Below, one piece after another: positions 44,156 through 55,512 of a DNA stretch of 64,000 nt. The position numbers and the translations under genes were made by a program. The notes beneath the pieces are model-generated. The model was given only the letters and a program-made list of their open reading frames with translations, ran no database searches and had not been told where the DNA came from. Positions within the stretch are counted from its first letter, which is position 1. The number at the start of each line of letters is the position of its first letter. The stretch is from Allodiplogaster sudhausi (lineage: Eukaryota; Nematoda; Chromadorea; Rhabditida; Diplogasteridae). The stretch spans positions 1,300,001 through 1,364,000 of the forward strand of contig CALZFC010000256.1 in NCBI GenBank assembly GCA_945643635.1, given 5' to 3'.

Positions 44156-44653
44156 TGCTGGATGTGGAGGAGCTGGCTGGTCGGTGCCAGACAATCGAAT
44201 GGAGTCTCTTTTATACTAAGTTGGCAGATTAAAATGCCTATTGACATTGACTCCTCTGGCCAGATGAGAACATCTTCAGCAGCTGAGGAAGACAAACAAA
44301 AATTAAAGTGGACATTAGAGTGATAACCCATTAAATTACTTTTCACTCCAAGCACTCGAATAAGTGAACTTAAAATATCGTAATTGTTATCGTCATTAGA
44401 TTCAATAAAACATAGAGAACTTAAATTATTTAATACGTGACATTGAACAAAAGATGACATATAGAAGAGTGCGAGTGTACTAACGACCACTCGAATTTTT
44501 GTTTGTCTTCCTGAACAGCCAGCTGAAGATGTTCTCACCTGGTCAGAGGACTCAAGGTGTCAAGGGGCATTTTAATGTGCCATCCGATGATGAGTATAAA
44601 AGAGACTCAATTCAATTGGCTTTCACCGCCCTGCCAGCTCCTCACTTTCAGCC
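44156..44653. promoter_or_regulatory. Shared divergent promoter I/J
   Basis: TATA boxes at 44209-44215 (minus) and 44595-44601 (plus). The J side has GAAGATGTTCTCACCTGG and GTGTCAAGGGGCATTTTAAT; the I side has the mirror element with AAATGCCTATTGACATTGA. TTTGTCTTCCTGAACAGC lies on the J side. Confidence 0.7.
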
Positions 44654-45415
44654 ATGCATTCTTGCCTCTTCATCCTCGTGGCGATCTCAGGACTCAGTCT
44701 TGCTACTGATTCACTGGCAAAGAGCTCGCTCCAATCCCCGGCACAGGAGAGCCAGGCTCAGATCTCTTCCGCTCAACCTTCCGCGAATGCAGTCGCCCGT
44801 TTCAAGGCATTCACTACCAAACAGGCTGCTCCTCTTCAAACGAATTCCACTTCTCTTGCCGGCAGAGAAAAGAGATGCTGTGGATGCTGCGGCGGCTGCT
44901 GCAATAATAATTGCTGCAACAACTGCTGCAACAACGTCAGTTTTACCATATTTTTCTTAAATCAATAAATATTCATCTCAATGTCGACTCCTCTATTTCG
45001 TTGTCATTCTTCAGTGCTGTAACCACTGCTGCTGCTGCAAGAAGTGCTCTTCTTGCTGCTGCAAAAAGTGCTGCTGCTGCCAGAACCACTGCTGCGGCAA
45101 CCGAAACTGCTGCTGCAATAACCACTGCTGCAACAACTGCTGTGGTTGCGGAGGATGTGGATGCTGTGGTTGTGGATGCGGAGGATGTGGATGTGGAGGA
45201 TGTGGATGCGGAGGATGTGGATGCGGATGCGGAGGATGTGGATGTGGAGGATGTGGATGCGGAGGATGCGGGTAAGAGAACTTCACATTAAAACGAAATT
45301 CAAATAATAAGATGTTCGTATAGAATAATCTCGATGTTATTTCAGCTGCTGCAAGAAGCGCAAGCGACGTGACGCTGTTGCCACCGCTCCTGCTTCTCCA
45401 ATGCCCACTGCTTAG
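44654..45415 (+). CDS. Ultra-Cys-rich secreted precursor, copy J
   Basis: Exons 44654-44935, 45015-45271, 45346-45415; 202 residues, the longest of the family. The extra length is all in the Gly-Cys tract of exon 2 (257 bases), built of GGATGTGGA/GGATGCGGA units. One CC pair is altered (KKCSSCCCKK). The spacer ends GREKR. The tail DAVATAPASPMPTA differs from that of its partner I. Confidence 0.9.
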
Positions 45416-46124
45416 AGCTTCATATTCGTGATATAACTATCTATTGCACATTGAGATAAATTATTGAATTACAACAATGATTTAAGAATAAATCATGATT
45501 TTCGTATTTAAATATACGTATTTACATGCAGAGCGCTTGTATCTCCCAAAATTAATGATTTCAGACAATTGTTAAGGGAAACGACAGAAACATTCAAAAT
45601 ATAACTGAATATATATAAAATCACTATAGGACATATGAATTCTAACTCATTTCTAAATACGATAGCAGGTTTCATGTTATTGTGGTTGAAGAATTAAATG
45701 TAAGCAAAGTAATATAGTTATCAACTAAACTTTTTCTGCTCGATCTTTAGTAATTTCAAACGTCCTTTAAAAACATCTCAATTTTGAATTCGCTCCCTAT
45801 TGCCTGACACAACGGTGAGAGGGCATGAGATTTAGAGAGACGTATCAGAAAAATACAAATATATTTATGTTGAATTTTTCGCGCTCTTATGAAAGAATTT
45901 ATAAGAACCGCGTTTTATTTTGTATTTTATATTTTATTTTTTCTGACATTTACGATGATAAACATATATGTAGATGCTTGCAAATTTCGGTAAGAATTAG
46001 ATAGTACATACAATTTTTACCAAATTAAGAAGGGCGAAAGATCATTCTTCTTGATTTAAACTTCAGGAATGTTGTGATGTTCGAGATAAACTTGTAAGTG
46101 CGAGCAAATCTATCGTGTCAAGGG
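45416..46124. other. Intergenic spacer, unit 1 to unit 2
   Basis: AT-rich spacer between copy J and gene X2, repeated nearly verbatim at about 49592-50301 and in diverged form at 53572-54294. No exon recognised. Confidence 0.6.
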
Positions 46125-46225
46125 CATAAAAATGCTGAGCTCACACTTGAATCGCCACTCTTCCATCGCTCGGACAGCTCGATCGGTTGCCGTTGTCTAC
46201 GCTCTTCTCTGTGCTGCTTCTCGCC

Positions 46226-46533
46226 ATGGCTGACAAGAGTGCCTTCGTGCCCGTGGATCTCGGCGCCGGCGGAAGTGACGACGTCAATATGGACGACGAG
46301 CTCTTCGGCGCACCCAAGGTTTCTCTATTTTTCACATGTTCTTTCTCTCTCTCTCTCTCCTCTCTCTCTCTCTTTTCTCTATCCTCTCTTTCTCTTTCTA
46401 TCTCTCCCTCTCCTTTCAGTCCAGCCCCTCCCCTCCTCCCCGTCCGCCGGTCGCTGCTCCCCCGCCGCCCAAGCAGCCAATCGTCTACAGCAAGCCGAAG
46501 ACTTACACAAAGACATACGCCGGCAAGAAGTGA
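46226..46533 (+). CDS. Small acidic/proline-rich protein X2 (recombinant)
   Basis: Exons 46226-46318 and 46420-46533, 68 residues. The 5' part, intron and first half of exon 2 match X3, while the end of exon 2 and 3' flank match X1. The switch lies between about 46470 and 46523, so X2 looks like the crossover product that made the tandem duplication. Its upstream box is CATAAAA rather than TATAAAA. Confidence 0.72.
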
Positions 46534-46893
46534 GGAGGCTGGCCGTGGCTCTCTCTCCTTCTTCACTCTCCCCGCTTCCCTCGCTCTCCGCTTCCATCAC
46601 TCTACCCCCCTTCTCTTTCTTGTCTCCACATACTCTCTCATAAAGTCTGTGACGAAGAGATGTTGCTGTCGTAAATATTCAGTTAAAAAAAATCATTTTG
46701 TCTGCGCATAGATAATAAATCTACAAATGTGCTATTTCAGCAGCAAGTGTACCCCTGGCCATCTATTATTCGCACAATGTTAAGTAGAAATGATTAAATA
46801 TTCTTTATTATGATCATTTGCAAAACTCAACCTTGTAGTCTTTTTTTTAATCTCAACAATGGATATCATAGACTGTTAACAGTCACTTACAAA

Positions 46894-47010
46894 TTAATGC
46901 ATGCAATTATTTGTTGCTTTCATGCAGAATTCAGCCAAAATCTGTGCTTGCTGGCTTGAGGCATCGGACAGGCGCGTTGTTAACGAGAAGTGGTCCTCGC
47001 CATTGATGAC
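46894..47010 (-). other. Orphan copy 2 of formamidase last exon
   Basis: Nearly identical to copy 1, with an acceptor (CATTTCAG), the GEDHF motif and the Cys-Met-His extension; one codon differs (Gln for Arg, from CCAGCAAG-like sequence). It is isolated from other formamidase exons. Confidence 0.75.
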
Positions 47011-47661
47011 CTGAAATGGATAAATAAAACATCAAGAAAAGAGATCAATAAACCATAAAAAAATCTAATTGTTTTAATGATTTAAATATGATTTTAAAAA
47101 TTGATTTAAGTAAGGAGTGAATTATATAAATATCAATCTGTTCGACTGATATTTTAAGAATTTCAGCAACCAGTGTCATATCGTGAATGAATCATGTGCT
47201 TTCAATATACATTCTGTTTCATGGAATAATAATATGTAGTTAAGAAATGCGTATATATTTGGAAAAGACGCTTCAAATTCATGAAATGCAATGAAGGTCC
47301 GTTTAATTCACCCGTTTTGCGGTGATAATTATCATGGCAAATTTGGACTTTATTCTTAAATTATTGTTGTGATGCAATCATTAATTAATAGGCGCAATGT
47401 GAAAAAGAAATAAGATATTTTATAGGTTTTAAATGCAAGACATAATCTGCTTGCAATCATTCACCGAAAGCTGAAATCGTGCCGATTAACCGAGCTGATA
47501 CCGAACTCGACAGACCTAATAGAATATCCTGATGGCATCGGCACGGACTTGAGTTTCATTTGTCGAATTGTCAGAATAAATCTTCAATACTTTATCGATA
47601 TCGCATTAATGCAATAATTTACTGGTGCAGTGTAAGATATCTTACATCCATATACATAGGT

Positions 47662-48331
47662 CTAAGCAGTAGTAATCTCAGAAGCAGTCATAACAATGGC
47701 ATCACGTCGCTTGCGCTTCTTGCAGCAGCTGAAATTAAATTCAAATTATCTTTTTAATGCCCATTCTATTAGCCGAATTTCGGTACAAGACGAAGTTAAC
47801 ACTTACCCGCATCCTCCGCATCCACAACCACAGCATCCACATCCTCCGCAACCACAGCAGTTGTTGCAGCAGTGGTTATTGCAGCAGCAGTTTCGGTTGC
47901 CGCAGCAGTGGTTCTGGCAGCAGCAACACTTTTTGCAGCAGCAAGAACAGCACTTCTTGCAGCAGCAGCAGTTATTGCAGCACTGAAGTAAGATAAAGAG
48001 ATAGAGGAGTTGACAATGAGATGAGTGTTTCTTGATGTAAGACAAATCTCGTTGAACTGACATTGTTGCAGCAATTGTTGCAGCAGTTATTATTGCAGCA
48101 ACCACCGCAGCATCCACAGCATCTCTTGTCTCTGCCGGTCAGGGTAGTGGAATTGGATTGAAGAGGAGCAGCCTGTTTGGTAGTGAATGCCTTGAAACGG
48201 GCCAGTGCATTCGATGAAGAGATCTGCTCTTGGCTGGCTTGGGCAGGGGATTGGAGGGAGATCTTCGTCAGAGAATCAGATGCGAGACTGAGTCCTGAGA
48301 TAATCACGAGGATGAAGACGCAAGAATGCAT
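47662..48331 (-). CDS. Ultra-Cys-rich secreted precursor, copy K
   Basis: Exons 48331-48062, 47982-47807, 47728-47662; 170 residues. It is the duplicate of copy I at an offset of 4,176 bases; I saw no coding difference. It is divergent from L across 48332-48829. Confidence 0.9.
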
Positions 48332-48829
48332 TGCTGGATGTGGAGGAGCTGGCTGGTCGGTGCCAGACAATCGAATGGAGTCTCTTTTATACTAAGTTGG
48401 CAGATTAAAATGCCTATTGACATTGACTCCTCTGGCCAGATGAGAACATCTTCAGCAGCTGAGGAAGACAAACAAAAATTAAAGTGGACATTAGAGTGAT
48501 AACCCATTAAATTACTTTTCACTCCAAGCACTCGAATAAGTGAACTTAAAATATCGTAATTGTTATCGTCATTAGATTCAATAAAACATAGAGAACTTAA
48601 ATTATTTAATACGTGACATTGAACAAAAGATGACATATAGAAGAGTGCGAGTGTACTAACGACCACTCGAATTTTTGTTTGTCTTCCTGAACAGCCAGCT
48701 GAAGATGTTCTCACCTGGTCAGAGGACTCAAGGTGTCAAGGGGCATTTTAATGTGCCATCCGATGATGAGTATAAAAGAGACTCAATTCAATTGGCTTTC
48801 ACCGCCCTGCCAGCTCCTCACTTTCAGCC
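48332..48829. promoter_or_regulatory. Shared divergent promoter K/L
   Basis: Duplicate of the I/J promoter with TATA boxes at 48385-48391 (minus) and 48771-48777 (plus). Confidence 0.7.
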
Positions 48830-49591
48830 ATGCATTCTTGCCTCTTCATCCTCGTGGCGATCTCAGGACTCAGTCTTGCTACTGATTCACTGGCAAAGAG
48901 CTCGCTCCAATCCCCGGCACAGGAGAGCCAGGCTCAGATCTCTTCCGCTCAACCTTCCGCGAATGCAGTCGCCCGTTTCAAGGCATTCACTACCAAACAG
49001 GCTGCTCCTCTTCAAACGAATTCCACTTCTCTTGCCGGCAGAGAAAAGAGATGCTGTGGATGCTGCGGCGGCTGCTGCAATAATAATTGCTGCAACAACT
49101 GCTGCAACAACGTCAGTTTTACCATATTTTTCTTAAATCAATAAATATTCATCTCAATGTCGACTCCTCTATTTCGTTGTCATTCTTCAGTGCTGTAACC
49201 ACTGCTGCTGCTGCAAGAAGTGCTCTTCTTGCTGCTGCAAAAAGTGCTGCTGCTGCCAGAACCACTGCTGCGGCAACCGAAACTGCTGCTGCAATAACCA
49301 CTGCTGCAACAACTGCTGTGGTTGCGGAGGATGTGGATGCTGTGGTTGTGGATGCGGAGGATGTGGATGTGGAGGATGTGGATGCGGAGGATGTGGATGC
49401 GGATGCGGAGGATGTGGATGTGGAGGATGTGGATGCGGAGGATGCGGGTAAGAGAACTTCACATTAAAACGAAATTCAAATAATAAGATGTTCGTATAGA
49501 ATAATCTCGATGTTATTTCAGCTGCTGCAAGAAGCGCAAGCGACGTGACGCTGTTGCCACCGCTCCTGCTTCTCCAATGCCCACTGCTTAG
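48830..49591 (+). CDS. Ultra-Cys-rich secreted precursor, copy L
   Basis: Exons 48830-49111, 49191-49447, 49522-49591; 202 residues. It is the duplicate of copy J, including the expanded Gly-Cys tract; I saw no coding difference. Confidence 0.9.
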
Positions 49592-50402
49592 AGCTTCATA
49601 TTCGTGATATAACTATCTATTGCACATTGAGATAAATTATTGAATTACAACAATGATTTAAGAATAAATCATGATTTTCGTATTTAAATATACGTATTTA
49701 CATGCAGAGCGCTTGTATCTCCCAAAATTAATGATTTCAGACAATTGTTAAGGGAAACGACAGAAACATTCAAAATATAACTGAATATATATAAAATCAC
49801 TATAGGTACATATGAATTCTAACTCATTTCTAAATACGATATCAGGTTTCATGTTATTGTGGTTGAAGAATTAAATGTAAGCAAAGTAATATAGTTATCA
49901 ACTAAACTTTTTCTGCTCGATCTTTAGTAATTTCAAACGTCCTTTAAAAAAATCTCAATTTTGAATTCGCTCCCTATTGCCTGACACAACGGTGAGAGGG
50001 CATGAGATTTAGAGAGACGTATTAGAAAAATACAAATATATTTATGTTGAATTTCCCGCGCTCTTATGAAAGAATTTATAAGAACCGCGTTTTATTTTGT
50101 ATTTTATTTTTTATTTTTTCTGACATTTACGATGATAAACATATATGTAGATGCTTGCAAATTTCGGTAAGAATTAGATAGTACATACAATTTTTACCAA
50201 ATTAAGAAGGGCGAAAGATCATTCTTCTTGATTTAAACTTCAGGAATGTTGTGATGTTCGAGATAAACTTGTAAGTGCGAGCAAATCTATCGTGTCAAGG
50301 GCATAAAAATGCTGAGCTCACACTTGAATCGCCACTCTTCCATCGCTCGGACAGCTCGATCGGTTGCCGTTGTCTACGCTCTTCTCTGTGCTGCTTCTCG
50401 CC

Positions 50403-50708
50403 ATGGCTGACAAGAGTGCCTTCGTGCCCGTGGATCTCGGCGCCGGCGGAAGTGACGACGTCAATATGGACGACGAGCTCTTCGGCGCACCCAAGGTTTC
50501 TCTATTTTTCACATGTTCTTTCTCTCTCTCTCTCCTCTCTCTCTCTCTTTTCTCTATCCTCTCTTTCTCTTTCTATCTCTCCCTCTCCTTTCAGTCCAGC
50601 CCCTCCCCTCCTCCCCGTCCGCCGGTCGCTGCTCCCCCGCCGCCCAAGCAGCCAATCGTCTACAGCAAGCCGAAGACTTACACAAAGACATACGCCGGGA
50701 AGAAGTGA
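50403..50708 (+). CDS. Small acidic/proline-rich protein X3
   Basis: Exons 50403-50495 and 50595-50708, 68 residues. The C-terminal codons differ from X1/X2 only silently (GGG for GGC). It shares the CATAAAA box (50302-50308) and ATC instead of ATG at the upstream leader position with X2. Confidence 0.72.
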   Translation: MADKSAFVPVDLGAGGSDDVNMDDELFGAPKVSLFFTCSFSLSLLSLSLFSILSFSFYLSLSFQSSPSPPPRPPVAAPPPPKQPIVYSKPKTYTKTYAGKK

Positions 50709-51081
50709 GGAGGCTGGCCGTGGCTCTCTCTCCTTCTTCACTCTCCCCGCTTCCCTCGCTCTCCGCTTCCCTCACTCTTTCCCCCTTCTCTTTCTTGTCT
50801 CCACATACTCTCTCATAAAGTCTGTGACGAAGAGATGTTGCTGTCGTTAATATTCAGTTGAAAAAGTCATTTTTTCTGTGCATAGATAATAAATCTACAA
50901 ATGTGCTATTTCAACAGCCACTGTACGCCTGGGCCATTTATTATTCGCACAATGTTAAGTAGAAATGATTAAATATTCTTTATTATGATCATATGCAATA
51001 CTCAACATTGTAGGTTTCTTAATCTTGACAATGGATATCGTAGACTGTCAATAGTCCATTACAATTTAATAAATTTATTAG

Positions 51082-51189
51082 CTAATTATTTGTTGCTTTC
51101 ATGCAGAATTCAGCCAAAATCTGTGCTTGCTGGCTTAAGGCATCGGACAGGTTCGTTAATAACGAGAAGTGGTCCTCGCCATCGATGAT
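51082..51189 (-). other. Orphan copy 3 of formamidase last exon
   Basis: Acceptor CATTTTAG, then IIDGEDHFSLLTNLSDALSQ and a stop (TAG 51084-51082) after 35 codons, so it lacks the Cys-Met-His extension of copies 1 and 2. Differences from the 55.5 kb exon are few (Ile for Val, Leu for Ile, Leu for Ser), and the frame stays open. Confidence 0.75.
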
Positions 51190-51837
51190 CTAAAATGGAT
51201 GAATAAAACATCAAGAAAGGAGATCAATAAGCAATAGATTATTTTTTTAATTGTTTTAATGGTTTAAATATTATTTTAAAAATTGATTTAAGTAAGGTGT
51301 GAATTATATAAATATCAATCTGATCGACTGATATTTTAAGAATTTCAGCAACCAGTGTCATATTGTCAATGAATCATATGCTTTCAATATACATTCTGTT
51401 TCATGGAATAATAATATGTTGTAAAGAAATGCGTATATATTTGGAAAAGACGCTTCAAATTCATGGAATGCAATGAAGTCTAATTCTCCCGTTATGTTGT
51501 TTTAGCTATCAGGGCAAGTTTGGACCTTATTCTTAAAATATTGTTGTGATGCAATACTTTGTTAATCTGTGCAATATGAAAAGAAAATAGATATTTTCTA
51601 GGTTAAAATGCCATAATTTATTGCTGAAATGTAAGATACGATAATCTACTTGCAACCGAAAAGCTAAATCAAACAATTTAAACGAGCTGATACCGAACTT
51701 TACGTATATCATGACGGCATCTGCACGGACTTGAGTTTTTTTATTGCCAGAATAAATCTTCAATACTTTATTCATATCGCATTAATGCAATAATTTACTG
51801 GTGCAGTGTACGACATATTACATCCATTCATACAAGT

Positions 51838-52499
51838 CTAAGCAGTAGTAATCGGAGAAGCAGTCATAACAAAGGCATCACGTCGCTTGCGCTTTTTACA
51901 GCAGCTGAAATTAAATTCAAAATATCTTTTTTGCCCACTCGATTAGCTCATTTTCGCTATGTGAAGAAGGCAACTCTTACCCGCATCCTCCGCATCCACA
52001 ACCACAGCATCCACATCCTCCGCAGCCACAGCAGTTGTTGCAACAGTGGTTATTGCAGCAGCAGTTTCGGTTGCCGCAGCAGTGGTTCTGGCAGCAGCAG
52101 CACTTTTTGCAGCAGCAAGAACAGCACTTCTTGCAGCAGCAGCAGTTATTGCAGCACTGAAGTGAGATAAAGAGATAGAGGAGTAGGCAATGAGATGAGT
52201 GTTTCTTGATGTAAGACAAATTTCGTTGAACTGACGTTGTTGCAACAATTGTTACAGCAGTTGTTATTGCAGCAGCCACCGCAGCAACCACAGCATCTCT
52301 TGTCCCTGCCGGTCTGGGCAGTGGAATTGGATTGAAGAGGACCAGCCTGTTTGGTAGTGAATGTCTTGGAACGGGTAACTGCATTGGAAGAAGGCAGGGC
52401 GGAAGAGATCAGAGTATGGCTGGCCTGGGCCGGAAATTGCGAATCAGCTGCGAGACTGAGTCCCGAAATGACCACGAGAATGATGACGCAAGAATGCAT
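51838..52499 (-). CDS. Ultra-Cys-rich secreted precursor, copy M
   Basis: Exons 52499-52236, 52156-51981, 51904-51838; 168 residues. The spacer lacks the SLTKTSLQ block found in A-L (it reads AADSQFPAQ), is two or more residues shorter and has Thr-Arg-Ser-Lys instead of Ala-Arg-Phe-Lys. The site is GRDKR. The tail DAFVMTASPITTA is close to I. Divergent from N. Confidence 0.9.
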
Positions 52500-52904
52500 T
52501 GCTGGATATGGAGGAGCTGGCTGGTCGGTGCCAGACAATCGAAAAATGGGTCTGTTTTATACCAAGTTCTCAGATTAACATGCCACTTGACATTGAGACC
52601 GCATTCCAGGTGAGAACTTCTTCAACATTGAGGAAGATAAACAAAAACTGGAGTGGACATCTGAGCGTTGACTTTGATTGTATGCAATCGATTCGCTCCA
52701 AGCACGCGATTCAATTATATGCATACACAATGTTGCGAGTGTTTCAATGTCCACTCGAATTTCTGTTTGTTTTCCTGAACAGCCAGCCCTCTGCTGAAGA
52801 AGTTCTCTCCTGGCCAGAGGTCTCAGTGTCAATGGGGCATTTTAATCTATCAACTTAGTATAAAAGAGACTCAATTCGTTTGTCTGGCTCCTCCACATCC
52901 AGCA
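52500..52904. promoter_or_regulatory. Shared divergent promoter M/N
   Basis: TATA boxes at 52555-52561 (minus) and 52859-52865 (plus). The N side has GAAGTTCTCTCCTGGCCAGA and CAGTGTCAATGGGGCATTTT. Most of this region (from about 52612) is repeated almost base for base in the O/P promoter. Confidence 0.7.
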
Positions 52905-53571
52905 ATGCATTCTTGCGTCTTCATCCTCGTGGTCATTTCGGGACTCAGTCTCGCAGCTGATTCTCAATCTCCGGCCCAGGCCAGCCAGACTCTGATCTCT
53001 TCTGCTCAGCCTTCTTCGAATGCAGTAGCCCGTTTCAAGGCATTCGCTACCAAACAGACTGCCCCTCTTCAATCCAATTCCACTTCTCTGACCGGCAGAG
53101 ACAAGAGATGCTGTGGATGCTGCGGTGGTTGCTGCAATAATAACTGCTGCAACAATTGCTGCAACAATGTCAGTTCAACGAGATTTGTCTTACATCAATA
53201 AACACTCATCTCATTGTCAACTCCTCTATCTCTTTATCTTACTTCAGTGCTGCAATAACTGCTGCTGCTGCAAGAAGTGCTGTTCTTGCTGCTGCAAAAA
53301 GTGCTGCTGCTGCCAGAACCACTGCTGCGGCAACCGAAACTGCTGCTGTAATAACCACTGCTGCAACAACTGCTGTGGTTGTGGAGGATGTGGATGCTGT
53401 GGTTGTGGATGCGGAGGATGCGGGTAAGAGTTAACTTGGTCTTGTACCGAAATTCGGCTAATAGAATGGGCATTAAAAAGATAATTTGAATTTAATTTCA
53501 GCTGCTGCAAGAAGCGCAAGCGACGTGACGCCGTTGCCACCCCTCCTGCGTCTAAAATACCCACTGCTTAG
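52905..53571 (+). CDS. Ultra-Cys-rich secreted precursor, copy N
   Basis: Exons 52905-53168, 53248-53423, 53502-53571; 169 residues. Like M, the spacer lacks SLTKTSLQ. Its exon 1 is almost identical to that of P. The short Gly-Cys tract equals that of I. The tail DAVATPPASKIPTA resembles J with substitutions. Confidence 0.9.
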
Positions 53572-54376
53572 AGCTTCATATTCGTGATATAAACTATCTA
53601 TTGCACATTGAGATAAATTATTGAATTACAACATTGATTTAAGAATAAATCATGATTTTCGTATTAAAAAAAATACGTATTTACATGCAGAGGGTTTGTA
53701 TCTCCCAAAATTAATGTTTTCAGACAATTGTTAAGGGAAACGACAGAAACATTCAAAATATAACGGAATATATATCGAAATCCCGATAGGTATGAATTCT
53801 AATTTATTTCTAAATACGATGGCAGGTTTCATGATATTGTTGTTGAAGAAATAAATGTAAGCAAAGTAATATAATTATCAACTAAATTTTTTCTTCTCGA
53901 TCTTTAGTAATTTCGTCCTTTAAAAAAACTCAATCTTGAATTCGCTCCCTATTGCCTCACACAACGGTGAGAGGGCATGTGATTTAGAGAGACGTATCAG
54001 AAAAATTCATATATATTTCTGTTGCATTTCCTGCGCTTTCAAGGGAGAATTTATAAAGACCGCGTTTTATTTTGTATTTTCTTTTATTTTTTCTGACATT
54101 TGCAATGATAAACATAACATCTCTGCGGATGCTTGCATGTTTCGGTAAGAATAGGAGAGTACATCCAATTCTTACCAAATTAAGAAGGGCGAAAAAGCAT
54201 TCATCTTAATTAGCAGTTCAGGAATGTTGCAATCTAAATTTCCTGATGTTCCAGATGAACTTGTAAATGCAAACAAATCTAGAGTGGCAAAGGTGTATAA
54301 AAGAGCTGACCTCACGTTTGAATGGCCACTCTTCCATCGCTCGGACAGCTCGCTCTTCTCTGTGCTGCTTCTCGCC

Positions 54377-54965
54377 ATGGCTGACAAGAGTGCCTTCGTG
54401 CCCGTGGATCTCGGCGCCGGCGGAAGTGACGACGTCAACATGGACGACGAGCTCTTCGGCGCACCCAAGGTTTCTCTTTCTTTTTTTACTCGTTCTTTCT
54501 CTCTCTTTCTCTATCCCCTCTCTTTCTCTCCCCCTCTCTCTCTCCTTCTTGTTTCAGTCCAGCCCCGCCCCTCCTCCCCCTCCGCCGGTCGCTGCTCCTC
54601 CGCCGCCCAAGCAACCAATCGTCTACAGTAAGCCAAGACTTACACGAAGACATACGCCGGCAAGAAGTGAGGAGGCTGGCCAAGCCCTCCTCTCTCCTCC
54701 CTCACTCTCTCCCGTTCCTTCACTCTCCCCGCTTCCCTCACTCTCTCCGCTTCGATCACTCTCTCCACTTCCCGTTTTTGTCTCCACATACTCTCTCATA
54801 AAGGCTGTGAGGAAGATATTTTGCTGTCATGAATATGCAGTAAAAAAATCATTTTATCAGCACCGAAGATATGGCTTTTTTTTAGCCGTAAACCCATTTG
54901 AAAATGCAATCGATTGTTCAACCAATGAAGCACATGGCTCTTACATATGCAATTCGATCATATAA
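54377..54965 (+). pseudogene. Gene X4, frameshifted in the last exon
   Basis: Exon 1 (54377-54469) encodes the same 31 residues as X1. Exon 2 starts at 54556, but one base is missing around 54632 (CCAAGACT where X1-X3 have CCGAAGACT). The conserved KTYTKTYAGKK end is lost, and the frame instead runs through Ser/Pro/Leu-rich sequence to a stop at 54963-54965. The 5' leader also has a 20-base deletion. A TATAAAA box remains at 54295-54301. It may be a pseudogene or make an altered protein. Confidence 0.7.
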
Positions 54966-55512
54966 AGGTATTAATTTTGCGTCATTATCAAGGTGTTTTG
55001 AAAAGCTTTTTATCACTGACATTTTTACGATGACGAATTACATTGATTTGGACACTCCAGAATGAACCGCCGGGATATCGCCACAGTCCAATCTGACGAG
55101 AATGTCTCGGGCGAGTTGATCATGGGCAGGCCTTCATCCTCGATACCGGGCAGAGGAGTCTCTACCACGAAAATGTGTTTAATTCGGTGCAATATCCTCT
55201 GTTTGTCCCGGTGTTTTACTTTGCGTTCATGCTTGTTGGAAACGAGAGATATGTATAGATAGAGATAGAGAAAGAGAGAAATAGAGAAGCAGAGAAAGAG
55301 GAAAGAGAGAGAGAAAGAGATGGAGAAGGAGCCAATTGGAGAAGGATGGAGAGAATAAATGTTCAATCAACACGTGCGCCAATTCAACAGCCACTGCACC
55401 CCTGGAGCATTCTTTATTACGATCATATGTAAAAATCAACATTGTGGGCTTTTCCAAATCTTCACAATGGATATCATAGGTTGTCAACTGTCAATTAGAA
55501 ATTAATTATTAA

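Larger units (their letters stand above)
42340..50600 (+). repeat. Near-perfect 4.18 kb tandem duplication
   Basis: Bases from about 42340 to 46430 reappear at 46515 to 50600 with an offset of 4175-4176 and very few differences (for example one extra A near 47056). Each block runs from the 3' half of one X gene through an orphan formamidase exon and a Cys-rich pair to the 5' half of the next X gene. More diverged units follow at about 50.3-54.3 and 54.3-58.1 kb. Confidence 0.92.
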
